64,000 bases of DNA from Arsukibacterium tuosuense (GCF_900215315.1 NZ_OBEB01000002.1:434001-498000); one strand, 5' to 3'. Positions 24,407-33,999 are shown, counted from the stretch's first letter. Made by a program: numbers and translations. The notes: generated by a model not told the origin, from the sequence alone.

Positions 24407-24961
24407 ATGGCAACGTATAAAACAGTCGAAAGTTCAGAAATTACCTTATCGCAGCTGATGCTGCCGTCACATTCGAACTTCAGCGGTAAAATTCATGGCG
24501 GCTACCTGCTGTCACTAATGGATCAGATTGCGTTTGCCAGTGCCTCTAAATTCAGTGGCAGCTACTGTGTTACGGCGTCTGTCGACAGGGTCGATTTTCT
24601 TAACCCAATTGAAGTAGGCGAGCTGGTCACCCTGAAGGCGTCAGTTAATTATGTTGGCAATACGTCGATGATGGTGGGGATCCGGGTCGATGCCCAGAAT
24701 ATTCAGACCGGCATAATAAAGCACTGTAACTCATCGTATTTTACCATGATTGCCAAAGACGAAAGCGGTGCTACTTTACCGGTGCCACGGCTGCAATTAA
24801 CCAGCCGTGAGCAGGTAATGCGTTACTTAAAGGCTGCCGAGCGGATCAGCGCCCGCAAACAGCGGATAGCTACGGAACCGTTTGCGGGTGATTTAGCAAA
24901 AGCGCTGGCCTTTATGGCCAGCGATCATGCCGATGTCGATATTGAAGCGTTAAGCGCTTAA
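24407..24961 (+). CDS. Acyl-CoA thioesterase, hotdog fold (YciA/acot type)
   Basis: 184 residues. NFSGKIHGGYLLSLMDQIAFASA is the conserved hotdog active-site helix with HGG and a catalytic Asp at about 39. VDFLNPIEVGELVTLKASVNYVGNTSMMVGI supplies the following strands. The extra C-terminal 60 residues are helical. The class hydrolyses fatty acyl-CoA to free acid and CoA in the cytoplasm. Substrate length preference cannot be judged. The gene ends 3 bases from the convergent cupin gene stop. Confidence 0.88.
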   Translation: MATYKTVESSEITLSQLMLPSHSNFSGKIHGGYLLSLMDQIAFASASKFSGSYCVTASVDRVDFLNPIEVGELVTLKASVNYVGNTSMMVGIRVDAQNIQTGIIKHCNSSYFTMIAKDESGATLPVPRLQLTSREQVMRYLKAAERISARKQRIATEPFAGDLAKALAFMASDHADVDIEALSA

Positions 24962-24964
24962 TTG

Positions 24965-26008
24965 CTAGCGGTTCAGTTGCGCTGCCAGCCACTGATGCAG
25001 CCCTTGCGCCAGTTGTGGCGTCACGTTGCCCTGCACCCCTCTGGCATTTTCCGGGATATGAGCCAGCGGGTGGTCTGGGTTAAATAAATAGTGCTGCAGC
25101 ATATGCTGCCAGGCCTGCCGCTCCCCTGCCGCCATGTGATTAAACGCCTGAATAGCATGCAGTAACATTGGCAGTGGCAGGGCACTGGCGACATAAGCAT
25201 TGCTCCACCAGTAGTTCACCAGCACATTAAAATCAGCGAGTGATGTCACGCTGTGCCACCAGGGGCTGGGAATATAGATGGCATCACCGGCATCTAACTC
25301 TACTGATAAACCCGCTTGATACGCTTGGGCATACAGCGGGTGCGCCTGTAAGTCAGGTTGTTGTAAATTAACCATGCTGATCGGCTGGCCAGCGGGGGTT
25401 AAATCCAGCGGACCCACATATAAATTTGTTACCTGCTCCGGCGGAAACAGGGTAAAGCGCCGCTTACCTGCGGCTACCACTGCGATATTGCTGGCTTCAT
25501 CAAAGTGCGCCGGCACTGTAACCCGGGTACCTAGCCAGATAAACGGTTTAGGAGCGGGGTTCAGCAGCGGGTTGGTCAGCTCAGTTAACAGCGAACTGAA
25601 ATTATCTGCTACCGGCACGCATTGCACGCAGTAACGGTTGCTATCGTCGCTGTTGCTGGCCAGCATTGTCGTTATTGCCGCATTAAGCGGCTGCTGACTG
25701 GCGCTAAAGTTCATCCCGCTGATGCTGCTATTGTAAAACAACCGGCCGTCAGTATCGGCCGGTAAGCTAACCAGCTTCTGTGGTTTATTGTTGCAGCGCG
25801 CGGTTAAATAAGCTGCCGCTGCTGACAGTGACTGCTTAGCAGCCTGCACCAGCGGCCAGTGGGCAGCAAAATCGCGCAGCACCAGCGGCCGGTAATGGTC
25901 CGTAACTTTTTCAGCAAAATTTTCTGCAGTCACCCCACTGACTTCTGTCGGTGCCGGTAAATTTTCCAACGCATAACCGGGGTGCATACTGTGCTCTGAA
26001 CTGGCCAT
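24965..26008 (-). CDS. Cupin-like (JmjC-type) Fe(II)/2-oxoglutarate oxygenase
   Basis: 347 residues of the cupin_8/JmjC-like family. RPLVLRDFAAHWPL is the typical N-terminal entry, and the metal site is VPAHFDEASN (HxD, about residue 168) with the distal His in PSPWWHSVTS (about 252). FTLFPPEQVTNLYVGPLD is the usual strand between them. Members hydroxylate protein or small-molecule side chains using 2-oxoglutarate. The target is unknown. It lies 14 bases downstream of ggt on the same strand, probably one transcript. Confidence 0.8.
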   Translation of the reverse strand: MASSEHSMHPGYALENLPAPTEVSGVTAENFAEKVTDHYRPLVLRDFAAHWPLVQAAKQSLSAAAAYLTARCNNKPQKLVSLPADTDGRLFYNSSISGMNFSASQQPLNAAITTMLASNSDDSNRYCVQCVPVADNFSSLLTELTNPLLNPAPKPFIWLGTRVTVPAHFDEASNIAVVAAGKRRFTLFPPEQVTNLYVGPLDLTPAGQPISMVNLQQPDLQAHPLYAQAYQAGLSVELDAGDAIYIPSPWWHSVTSLADFNVLVNYWWSNAYVASALPLPMLLHAIQAFNHMAAGERQAWQHMLQHYLFNPDHPLAHIPENARGVQGNVTPQLAQGLHQWLAAQLNR

Positions 26009-26022
26009 TTACTCCCCTGTTG

Positions 26023-27750
26023 TCAGTAACCGGCTGCCTGGCCGTCTTTACGCGACTCTGATGCGCCAATATAGGTGCCGTTTTCATGGTCTTTCATAAT
26101 GGCCTGATAACCACCATAACCACCCAGTCCATAGCGCACCTGATGGCCTTTAAGCATCAGGTCACGTACCGTGCTGTAAGGCACGCCACGTTCTACTTCA
26201 ATATAACCGCCATTGGTCAGGTAAGTATCCTGGCCATCGGTGGGTTCAGTATTGCCCAGGTGTTGCCAGCGGGCGGCATCTCCGGCTTCCTGCAGGTTCA
26301 TGCCATAGTCGACCATATTCACCAGAATTTGCACATGACCCTGTGGTTGCATGGCACCGCCCATTACGCCATAGCTGACCAACGGCTTACCGTCTTTAGT
26401 GATAAAGGCCGGAATAATGGTGTTAAAGGGTCTTTTGCCGGGTTGATAAACATTGGCGTGGTTTTTATCCATTGAAAACAGCTGACCACGGTCCTGAAAC
26501 ACAAAGCCCAGCCCCGGCACAACGACGCCGGAGCCCATGCCGCGGTAATTGCTCTGAATTAACGACACCATATTGCCGTCTTTATCGGCCGTGGTCATAT
26601 AAATGGTATCGCCCTCATACAGGTGCGGATTGCCGGCATCAACCCGCTGTGCAGCGCGCTCGCCAATCAGTTTGGCCCGCTCTGCACCGTATTCCTCTGA
26701 AATTAAACCCTGCAACGGCGTTTTATGAAAGTCCTGATCAGCATAAAATTTGGCGCGATCTTCAAACGCCAGCTTTTTCGCTTCTACCAGGGTGTGAATA
26801 CTTTGCGGGGTGTTAAAGCCCATGGCTTTTAAATCAAAGTTCTTCAGAATTTGCAGCATTTGCAGTGCCGCTACACCCTGACCATTGGGTGGCAGTTCCC
26901 ACAGGGTGTAGCCTTTATAATCAACACCAACCGGCTCAACCCAGGTCGAACGGTGGTTGGTAAAGTCGGCAAAACGCAGGTAGCCGCCATTTTCCCGCAT
27001 AAAGCGGTCAATTTGTACTGCAATATCCCCTTTGTAGAATACGTCCCGGCCTTCTTTTGCCAGGGCTTTGTAGGTATTGGCCAGGGCCGGGTTTTTAAAA
27101 ATCTGGCCTTTAGCCGGCGCTTTGCCGTCAATGGTGAAGGTGCCTTTAAAGTCGCCTGGCTGTGGGCTTAAAATTGGCACGCTGCGCTGCCAGTAGTAGG
27201 CAATCAGCTCGGTAACCGGAAAGCCCTGCTCGGCATAATCAATGGCCGGTTGCAAAATGCTGGCCATATCCAGCTTGCCGAATTTCTTATGTAATTCAAA
27301 CCAGCCATCGACGGCGCCGGGTACGCTGATTGGCAGCATGCCATGCGGCGGTAAGTCTGGACGATCCAGCTTTTCCAGTTCATGCGCCAGCATTTCGTAG
27401 CTTAAACTTAGCGGCGAGCGGCCTGAACCGTTCAAACCATGTAGCTTGCCGGATTTGGCATCCCAGACGATAGCGTATAAATCACCGCCAATACCATTGC
27501 CGGTAGGTTCCATTAAACCCAGTGCTGCGTTGGCGGCGATGGCCGCATCAATGGCATTGCCACCCTTTTTCATGGTATCCAGCGCAATCTGGGTAGCCAG
27601 CGGGTGGCTGGTCGCGGCCATGGCGTTCTGGGCTATTACTTCTGAGCGGCTGGCAAAGTCGTGGCCGGTAACCCGGTCGTAGGCTGTGACAGCATAACTT
27701 GCCAGCAGCGCGGTGCTGGCAAGCAGGCTAACAGAGAAACATAATTTCAT
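26023..27750 (-). CDS. ggt: Gamma-glutamyltransferase / glutathione hydrolase
   Basis: 575 residues with a signal peptide (cleavage near VTA). ATSHPLATQIALDTMKKGGN and AAIAANAALGLMEPTGNGIG are the conserved large-subunit motifs. The autocatalytic nucleophile Thr is near residue 385 in the DTIYMTTADKDGNMVSLIQS region, then NYRGMGSG and the GGAMQPQGH glycine-rich site. The proenzyme self-cleaves into two subunits and, in the periplasm, removes gamma-glutamyl groups from glutathione and peptides. Probably co-transcribed with the downstream cupin gene. Confidence 0.93.
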   Translation of the reverse strand: MKLCFSVSLLASTALLASYAVTAYDRVTGHDFASRSEVIAQNAMAATSHPLATQIALDTMKKGGNAIDAAIAANAALGLMEPTGNGIGGDLYAIVWDAKSGKLHGLNGSGRSPLSLSYEMLAHELEKLDRPDLPPHGMLPISVPGAVDGWFELHKKFGKLDMASILQPAIDYAEQGFPVTELIAYYWQRSVPILSPQPGDFKGTFTIDGKAPAKGQIFKNPALANTYKALAKEGRDVFYKGDIAVQIDRFMRENGGYLRFADFTNHRSTWVEPVGVDYKGYTLWELPPNGQGVAALQMLQILKNFDLKAMGFNTPQSIHTLVEAKKLAFEDRAKFYADQDFHKTPLQGLISEEYGAERAKLIGERAAQRVDAGNPHLYEGDTIYMTTADKDGNMVSLIQSNYRGMGSGVVVPGLGFVFQDRGQLFSMDKNHANVYQPGKRPFNTIIPAFITKDGKPLVSYGVMGGAMQPQGHVQILVNMVDYGMNLQEAGDAARWQHLGNTEPTDGQDTYLTNGGYIEVERGVPYSTVRDLMLKGHQVRYGLGGYGGYQAIMKDHENGTYIGASESRKDGQAAGY

Positions 27751-27833
27751 GGTGGTTTACCTTAGTTAATATTAATGCCACGCTAGCGGCTGCAGACAGT
27801 AATTGCCAGCGCCTTTCGACCAACGGGCCCTGG

Positions 27834-28238
27834 TTAACGATCAGCCGGGCTGACTAAATGCACTGACAGGGCGGTTTTTTGTGGTGCAGTTAATGGCAGA
27901 GCCTGTTGTTGCTGATAGTTAAACTGCACCATTGTGGTAGTGCCGGATGCGCATCTAACCCCGTTTTGCCAGGCCTCCTGATAAACGTCAAACGAGCTGC
28001 CACCAAGCCGGCTGATAAAGGTGCGAATTTCTACTGGCTCACCATACTGAGTTTGGGCATGATAGTCGATAGTGACCCGGGCGATGATCAGCGGCCATTG
28101 TTGCAGATTCAGTTGCGGGGTAAAAATGCGAAATACCGCGGTACGGGCCCCTTCAAACCACACCGCAAATACGGTGTTGTTAATATGCCCCAGGGCATCG
28201 GTTTCAGAAAAACGGGGCTGAATAACTTCGCTAAACAT
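27834..28238 (-). CDS. 4HBT-type acyl-CoA thioesterase
   Basis: 134 residues. PRFSETDALGHINNTVFAVWFEGAR is the 4-hydroxybenzoyl-CoA thioesterase motif, with Asp at about 13 and the GHINN turn. Strands VTIDYHAQTQYGEPVEIRTF and GVRCASGTTTMVQFN follow. The family includes YbgC- and FadM-like enzymes that hydrolyse acyl-CoA. The start codon is only 14 bases from that of the divergent 2OG oxygenase gene, so each promoter must lie within the other gene's coding region or the shared gap. Confidence 0.85.
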   Translation of the reverse strand: MFSEVIQPRFSETDALGHINNTVFAVWFEGARTAVFRIFTPQLNLQQWPLIIARVTIDYHAQTQYGEPVEIRTFISRLGGSSFDVYQEAWQNGVRCASGTTTMVQFNYQQQQALPLTAPQKTALSVHLVSPADR

Positions 28239-28252
28239 AACCAGGAATACTC

Positions 28253-28957
28253 ATGACAGATTTTATAGAGGTGTACGATAATGCGTTAAGCCCGGACTTT
28301 TGCCAACAGCTAATCACGCTTTTTGACAGCAGCCCGCATCGGGTGCCGGGCCGCACTGGCGCCGGAGTAGACACCAGTAAAAAAATCAGTACCGACTTAT
28401 ATTTAAATCAGCATCCGGAATATCAGGCGGCGATGCAGCAGATAATAGATGCAACCAGCCAGTATGCTGCCGAGTACTTTGCCAAGTATCACTTCGCGCT
28501 GATCGCGCCGGTAGGGTTAACGGTCAGCCACCCGCAAACCGGCCAGCCATTGGCGATTACCCATGAAAATTATGCTGAGTTTGGCGCACCGAAAGCCGCC
28601 GATTTTATGCGGACCCTGTACCGTTTGGGGCCGGTTCAGGCGCAAAAGTATCAGGCAGGCAAAGGCAATTATAATTACTGGCACTGTGAGGTCTACCCGC
28701 AGTTACCGCATAACGAGCCCTTGCACCGTACTTTGTTATTTATGTTTTATTTAAATGATGTAGCCGAAGGCGGCCAGACCGAGTTTTTCTATCAGAATAA
28801 AGCCATTAGCCCGAAAGCTGGCCGGATGGTCATTGCGCCCGCCTACTTTACCCATACTCATCGCGGCTGCACACCGGTCAGCAACGATAAATATATTCTG
28901 ACCAGCTGGATTTTATTTAACCGCGCAGAGCAGCTTTACGGTCCGCCACAAAGTTAG
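28253..28957 (+). CDS. 2-oxoglutarate/Fe(II) oxygenase (prolyl-hydroxylase-like)
   Basis: 234 residues with the P4H-like double-stranded beta-helix pattern: NYNYWHCEVYPQ (His144-x-Glu146 as first metal ligands), LLFMFYLNDVAEGGQTEFF, then PAYFTHTHRG with the distal His and KYILTSWI supplying the lysine/serine end. The first ligand pair is HxE rather than the common HxD. Members hydroxylate proteins or small molecules; the target is unknown. Divergent from the thioesterase and followed by a bidirectional terminator. Confidence 0.8.
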   Translation: MTDFIEVYDNALSPDFCQQLITLFDSSPHRVPGRTGAGVDTSKKISTDLYLNQHPEYQAAMQQIIDATSQYAAEYFAKYHFALIAPVGLTVSHPQTGQPLAITHENYAEFGAPKAADFMRTLYRLGPVQAQKYQAGKGNYNYWHCEVYPQLPHNEPLHRTLLFMFYLNDVAEGGQTEFFYQNKAISPKAGRMVIAPAYFTHTHRGCTPVSNDKYILTSWILFNRAEQLYGPPQS

Positions 28958-28963
28958 AATAAT

Positions 28964-28992
28964 AAAAAGCCCCTGCAGAACAGGGGCTTTTT
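28964..28992. terminator. Bidirectional intrinsic terminator
   Basis: AAAAAGCCCCTG (28964-28975) pairs with CAGGGGCTTTTT (28981-28992) around a 5-base loop, with A5 and T5 on either side. It serves the 2OG oxygenase gene on the plus strand and the TonB receptor gene on the minus strand, which converge here. Confidence 0.9.
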
Positions 28993-29008
28993 CGTGGCAG
29001 AAGCCAGC

Positions 29009-31096
29009 TTAGAAACTGTAGCTGACACCCAGTTCGAATGAACGCTCAGGGCCAACATAAATACCCTGGCGTAAGCCGGTGATATAGCGTTTATTGGTCA
29101 GGTTTTTCACCGCACCAAATACCCGGACATTGTCTGCCAGTTTATATTGAGCAGTTAAATCCAGCACCGTGTAAGAGGGCATTAAACCGCCCCAAATCCC
29201 GCCGGCAGCGCCGTCCGGGATGTCCAGCGTATTGCTGGCATCGCCATACTGCTCACCACGGTGGTGGGCTGTCAGGGCGGCACTTAACTTTTCCAGTTGG
29301 TAGTTAAGGGCCAGGTTGGCAATAATTTTCGGTGCATAAGGTAAACGGTTACCCTGGTTTTCACCGCTTTTAAACTCAGAGGTCGGCACCCAGGTCGCGT
29401 TACTGTGAATACTGAAACCACCAGCCAGTTGGTAGCCCAGCATAAACTCCATACCGCGATGTTCGGTTTCACCGGCGTTAGACTGCGATAAATTCGGATC
29501 ACTGTTACCGGTAACCACCTGATTACTGAAATCCATCATAAAGGCAGCAACTTCATAACTGATCTTGCCCTGTTTGCCACGCAAGCCCAGCTCATAGTTG
29601 GTGGAACGTTCACCATCCAGGTCCTGATCAGTCAGACCATCCAGCGCTACACCGTTCGATGCCGGTGAGAATGCCCGGTATACACCACCATACAGCTGTG
29701 CTGCTTCATTCAGGTTATAAGTAGCACCGATACCCGGCAACACTTCGGTATTGCTGGTTTTGGCAGTGGCGTTATTGTCAGTCAGTATCAACCGGGTTTG
29801 CTCATATGATTCAACCCGCAAGCCAGGCGTTACGGCAAACTGGTCATTCAGTTCAATCCGGCTCTGGGCATAGGCTGCCACACTGTCGGCAGAATCTATC
29901 CGGTGGCGGTCATTGACACCGGTGCGATCTGCGCTACGCACTGCCCGGATCCGGGTATCGTTGGCTTCTTCCTGCATAAAACGCAGACCAAGTTCACTGT
30001 TGGCGGTTAAGCCAGCAAGGTTATGGTCTACATTTAAGCGGGTTTCAATGCCCACCCGGTCGAATGAACGGTTGTTGCCGGTTAATGCGTCGGTATAGAC
30101 CCAGCGGCCTGCTTCGTTTGAGGCGGCGCTATCAACATTATAGCGCCAGTAGTCCCTGCTCATTTCGCTCCAGTACAGCAGTGTTTTTAATGTTGCGTTG
30201 CTGGAGAGGGTCCACTCATGGTTGATATCAAAGGCAGTGCGGTCAGTCAGAAAATAATCGTCTGGCGCAGGATTATAATCTGCACCTGCCAGATAATCGG
30301 CCAGTAATAAGCCGCGGTAAGAAATGTTAGCGTCGTTTTCATAACGCGATATTTTGATACCCAGCTTCTGGTTGTTACTGAAAATAACCCCGGCCTTGGC
30401 CATCACATCGGTCATTTCATAATCTTTGTCCATAAAGCCGTCACTGCTGGCATGGGTAGCAACAATACCGGCAAAGGCATCGCCCGAGGCAGATTTGCCG
30501 CCGGCTTCCACGTTAACTTCCTGCATATTGAACGAGCCAGCGCGACCCGTTAAGGTTACACCATCATCTGGTGTTTTAGTCTGATAGTTGACCACGCCAC
30601 CGATGGTCGAAGGCCCATAACGCAATGATGCCGAGCCTTTTAACACTTCTACCTGCTCGACCCGCTGGATCCGTGGATTAAAATAACGGTCGTTACCAAC
30701 AAATAAGCCAGGCGCTACCGGTACACCGTCTTCCAGCATTAACGACTTTGACTCGCTGGCAGATAAACCGCGGATACCAAAGTTTGCCACTACTGAGGTT
30801 TCTTCTTCACTTTTTATATTAATGCCCGGAATACGACGCAGAATATCTTCGGTAGATAACGGCTGAATTTGCTCAATTTGTTCACGGTTAATAATAACCA
30901 CAGTACCGGTCTGGTCCAGTAATACCGGATTAGCAGTGCCAACCACCCGGATAACTTCCAGCGCTGGCATAATGGTTTTACGTTCTGCTTTGTTCTCGTT
31001 GTTTTCAGCACTAACTGTTTGCTGTTGAGCAACAGCGCTCAGTGATAGCGTGGCCAGAGCAACAGCCAGTGATAAGCGTGACATTTTAGCCCGCAT
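29009..31096 (-). CDS. TonB-dependent ferric-siderophore-type receptor, Fur controlled
   Basis: 695 residues from the ATG at 31096, which has AAAGGAG five bases upstream; an earlier in-frame start lacks one. Signal peptide (SRLSLAVALATLSLSAVAQ), TonB box-like EVIRVVG, plug with LSTEDILRRIPGINI, FGIRGLSASESKSLMLEDGVP and VEVLKGSASLRYGPSTIGGV, then a barrel ending in the aromatic ELGVSYSF. This pattern fits FecA-like iron receptors. A Fur-type box lies 59 bases upstream of the start. The ligand is not identifiable from sequence. Confidence 0.9.
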   Translation of the reverse strand: MRAKMSRLSLAVALATLSLSAVAQQQTVSAENNENKAERKTIMPALEVIRVVGTANPVLLDQTGTVVIINREQIEQIQPLSTEDILRRIPGINIKSEEETSVVANFGIRGLSASESKSLMLEDGVPVAPGLFVGNDRYFNPRIQRVEQVEVLKGSASLRYGPSTIGGVVNYQTKTPDDGVTLTGRAGSFNMQEVNVEAGGKSASGDAFAGIVATHASSDGFMDKDYEMTDVMAKAGVIFSNNQKLGIKISRYENDANISYRGLLLADYLAGADYNPAPDDYFLTDRTAFDINHEWTLSSNATLKTLLYWSEMSRDYWRYNVDSAASNEAGRWVYTDALTGNNRSFDRVGIETRLNVDHNLAGLTANSELGLRFMQEEANDTRIRAVRSADRTGVNDRHRIDSADSVAAYAQSRIELNDQFAVTPGLRVESYEQTRLILTDNNATAKTSNTEVLPGIGATYNLNEAAQLYGGVYRAFSPASNGVALDGLTDQDLDGERSTNYELGLRGKQGKISYEVAAFMMDFSNQVVTGNSDPNLSQSNAGETEHRGMEFMLGYQLAGGFSIHSNATWVPTSEFKSGENQGNRLPYAPKIIANLALNYQLEKLSAALTAHHRGEQYGDASNTLDIPDGAAGGIWGGLMPSYTVLDLTAQYKLADNVRVFGAVKNLTNKRYITGLRQGIYVGPERSFELGVSYSF

Positions 31097-31154
31097 AACG
31101 ACTCCTTTAGATCGACAGACGAATTTTAATGGGCGCAATTAGAACACAACTTAA

Positions 31155-31173
31155 AATGCGAATCAATCTCATT
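31155..31173. promoter_or_regulatory. Fur box upstream of the TonB receptor
   Basis: Read on the minus strand this 19-mer is AATGAGATTGATTCGCATT, which fits overlapping NATNAT hexamers of the Fur consensus with AATG/CATT ends. Its position 59-77 bases before the start codon of an iron-type TonB receptor supports iron repression. Confidence 0.6.
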
Positions 31174-31309
31174 AGTGTTATTTAGGTTTTGGTAAAGTTT
31201 AGCGTGATGAGTGTTTGGATAAGCGCTGGACAGCAGATCGCCTGAACAGGCGGATTGAAAAACAGCAGGCAGTTAAGTTAAGCCCGCTGTTTAGTCGGGG
31301 GGGCGGTAA

Positions 31310-31774
31310 TTAGTTGTCGCGGTTAACCGGTTTTATCATCTTCAGGTGAGGAATATCATCTTCCAGATAAGGTTCACTGGCGCTTTCAAAACCAGACTCC
31401 TGATAAAACTGCTGCAAATAACACTGGGCAGAGATATGAATATCCATATCCGGCCAGAATTGTTCTGCCACTTCCAGGGTTTTGTCCATCAGAACCCGGC
31501 CAAGGCCCAGGCGGCGGGCGGTTTGTGACACGCATACCCTGCCAATACCCGGAAAGCCAGGGAAGCTGACATCTGGTGCCAGTACCCGGGAATAGGCAAT
31601 GACTTTGTCGCCTTTTTTCAAAATAATATGGCGGGTTTGCGGATGCAGATCTTTATCATCTAATTCCGGATAGGGGCAATTTTGTTCTACTACAAATACG
31701 TCAACCCGTAACTGTAGCATCGAGTAAAGCGTTAAGGTGTCCAGTTCGGCAAAAGTCTGTACTTGCCATTGCAT
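31310..31774 (-). CDS. elaA: ElaA-like GNAT N-acetyltransferase
   Basis: 154 residues. The N-terminal LYSMLQLRVDVFVVEQNCPYPELDDKD is the ElaA signature; IGRVCVSQTARRLGLGRVLM is GNAT motif A with the acetyl-CoA pyrophosphate loop (R-R-x-G-L-G), and CYLQQFYQESGF is motif B. The family transfers acetyl from acetyl-CoA to an amine; the physiological acceptor of ElaA is not established. It stands alone, co-oriented with the TonB receptor gene, with 206 bases of divergent space to the PhoX gene. Confidence 0.88.
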   Translation of the reverse strand: MQWQVQTFAELDTLTLYSMLQLRVDVFVVEQNCPYPELDDKDLHPQTRHIILKKGDKVIAYSRVLAPDVSFPGFPGIGRVCVSQTARRLGLGRVLMDKTLEVAEQFWPDMDIHISAQCYLQQFYQESGFESASEPYLEDDIPHLKMIKPVNRDN

Positions 31775-31906
31775 ATACTAAGTTCCCTGTTTTACTGCGC
31801 GAACGCAATCTGCCAGAACTATATCAGAGGCAACCCTGGCAACGCCAGTAGCCAGCGGGAAACAGGCTGGCAAAAATATGGCAAGTATCACAAAAATGCT
31901 ATTTTA

Positions 31907-31924
31907 TTGTAACTGTTTTGCCAT
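31907..31924 (+). promoter_or_regulatory. Possible Pho box upstream of the PhoX-family gene
   Basis: TTGTAAC-TGTT-TTGCCAT gives two degenerate PhoB half sites with an 11-base period, and TTAATA (31936-31941) follows 11 bases later as a possible -10. Each half site has mismatches to CTGTCAT, so this is suggestive and is helped mainly by the identity of the downstream gene. Confidence 0.35.
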
Positions 31925-31980
31925 TTACTGCCGGTTTAATAGAGCGACCTAATCATCCGTTCAAATCCGGAGTAATAATA

Positions 31981-33999
31981 ATGACCGACAGTAAAACCGC
32001 AACCAGTGTAAATATCGATAACTCAGGGATCGATCCACAAACTAACTTTTCTGTTAATCCGACTTTTGCTGCGATAGTGGAAAGCCGGATGGCCCGCCGC
32101 CGTTTTTTAAAAGGCAGTGTCGGTGCTGCCGTCGCCGCCATTATTGGCAGTTCTCTTACTGCGTGTAGCAGCAGCGACAATGAAGCAGCGCCAGCGCCGG
32201 TCGTACCGCCGGTAGCAGAAGCGCCGTTGCTGGGGTTTGCTGCAGTTGCTGCCAGCCGGGTTGATACCGTGCTGGTACCTGAAGGTTACAGTGCCAGCGT
32301 ATTGCTGCCATGGGGCACCCCGCTGGCCGGAGATTATCCGGCCTACCTGGCAGATGCCAGTAATACCGGTCAGGACCAGGAGCAACAGGTGGGCATGCAT
32401 CACGACGGTATGCACTTTTTCCCAATAGATGCCCGCAGCAATGGCAGCAGCTCTACTGAGGGCTTACTGGTATTTAACCATGAGTATATCGACCACAATC
32501 TTATTCATCCCAATGGCATTGATGCTATCCCGCGGCTGGCGGATCAGGTTCGCAAAGAAATGGCCGCGCATGGTGTCAGCGTTGCCCATATTCAGCAGCA
32601 GGCCGACGGTAGCTGGCAGCTGGTGAATAACAGCCCGTTTAACCGACGGATAACCGCGGCAACGCCAATGGAGCTGGCCGGCCCGGTACGCGGGAGTAAC
32701 AAAGTCGTGACTAAATACAGCCCGGAGGGCAGCCGCACCCGCGGTACCCTGAACAACTGTGGCAATGGTTTTACGCCCTGGGGCACCTATTTAACCTGCG
32801 AAGAAAACTGGGCCGGCTATTTTGTTAACACCGACGCGGAGCAACCACGTGAACATCAGCGTTATGGCGTGTCTGGTAGTAACGGTCGTTACTTCTGGGA
32901 AACGGCAACACCGGCCGCTGACCAGTATCAGCGCTTTAATGCCAGTGCAACGGCGGCGAGTGCCAGTGAAGACTACCGCAACGAGCCCAATACCTATGGC
33001 TGGATTGTCGAGATAGACCCTTTTAATCCGGATAGCGTGCCACAAAAACGCACCGCGCTGGGCCGCTTTGGCCATGAGGGTATTATTTTTGGCAAACTGG
33101 AAGAAGGTAAACCCCTGGTACTGTACTCAGGTGATGACTCCCGCTTTGAGTATATTTATAAGTTTGTCTCGGCCGCACCTTATTATCAGAATACAGCTGG
33201 TGGCCATTTGTTAAATGACGGTGTGTTGTATGTGGCCCGTTTTAATGACGACGGCAGCGGTGAATGGTTGCCGCTGGACATTAACAACGCTGATTTTCAG
33301 ACAAAAGCCAGTGCCGCCGGGGTGGCGTTTGCTGACCAGGCAGACGTACTTCTGAATACCCGGCTGGCGGCTGATGTGTCCGGGGCGACCAAGATGGATC
33401 GGCCGGAGTGGGGTGCAGTGCATCCTGACACCGGAGAAGTTTATTTTACCCTGACCAATAACACCCGGCGCACAGCAGAGCAGCTGGACGCCGCTAACCC
33501 CAGAGCAAACAACACCACTGGCCATATTATCCGCTGGCATGAGCGCGATACCCAGGAAGCTTTGGCATTTGACTGGGATATCTTCCTGTTAGCCGGTGAT
33601 GTTGGCACCGAAACGCCGGGTACTGAGCTGGTGCTGGATGCCGACAATCATCTGGCCAGTCCGGACGGCTTGTGGTTTGATAAAAACGGCCTGCTATGGA
33701 TCCAGACCGATATGAGCGGCAGTCAGCAGGGCGAAGGCCCCTATGGTAATAACCAGATGCTGGTCGCCGATCCGGTAACCCGGCAGATGAAACGCTTTTT
33801 AGTTGGGCCGACGGATTGTGAAGTAACCGGTATCAGCGCCACACCGGATATGAAAACCCTGTTTGTTAATATCCAGCACCCGGGCGATCGTTCCAGCCCG
33901 GATAACTTCACCAGCCACTGGCCTGACGGCGGCAGCAGCCGGGCGCGCTCAGCCACGGTAGTCATTACCAAAGACGACGGTGGGGTGATTGGTAGTTAA
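31981..33999 (+). CDS. PhoX-family (DUF839) phosphatase, Tat-exported
   Basis: 672 residues from ATG 31981 (GGAGT ribosome site). An extended N-terminal region precedes a twin-arginine-type signal (RRRFLKGSVGAAVAAIIGS) and a Cys-containing LTACS that could be lipidated. The body matches the PhoX/DUF839 family: FNHEYIDHNL, NNCGNGFTPWGTYLTCEENW, GRFGHEGI, LYSGDDSRFEYIYKFVS, and LASPDGLWFDKNGLLWIQTD near the end. PhoX enzymes are calcium/iron-dependent periplasmic alkaline phosphatases. It ends in a strong terminator. Together with phoD it suggests capacity for organic phosphate use. Confidence 0.88.
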   Translation: MTDSKTATSVNIDNSGIDPQTNFSVNPTFAAIVESRMARRRFLKGSVGAAVAAIIGSSLTACSSSDNEAAPAPVVPPVAEAPLLGFAAVAASRVDTVLVPEGYSASVLLPWGTPLAGDYPAYLADASNTGQDQEQQVGMHHDGMHFFPIDARSNGSSSTEGLLVFNHEYIDHNLIHPNGIDAIPRLADQVRKEMAAHGVSVAHIQQQADGSWQLVNNSPFNRRITAATPMELAGPVRGSNKVVTKYSPEGSRTRGTLNNCGNGFTPWGTYLTCEENWAGYFVNTDAEQPREHQRYGVSGSNGRYFWETATPAADQYQRFNASATAASASEDYRNEPNTYGWIVEIDPFNPDSVPQKRTALGRFGHEGIIFGKLEEGKPLVLYSGDDSRFEYIYKFVSAAPYYQNTAGGHLLNDGVLYVARFNDDGSGEWLPLDINNADFQTKASAAGVAFADQADVLLNTRLAADVSGATKMDRPEWGAVHPDTGEVYFTLTNNTRRTAEQLDAANPRANNTTGHIIRWHERDTQEALAFDWDIFLLAGDVGTETPGTELVLDADNHLASPDGLWFDKNGLLWIQTDMSGSQQGEGPYGNNQMLVADPVTRQMKRFLVGPTDCEVTGISATPDMKTLFVNIQHPGDRSSPDNFTSHWPDGGSSRARSATVVITKDDGGVIGS

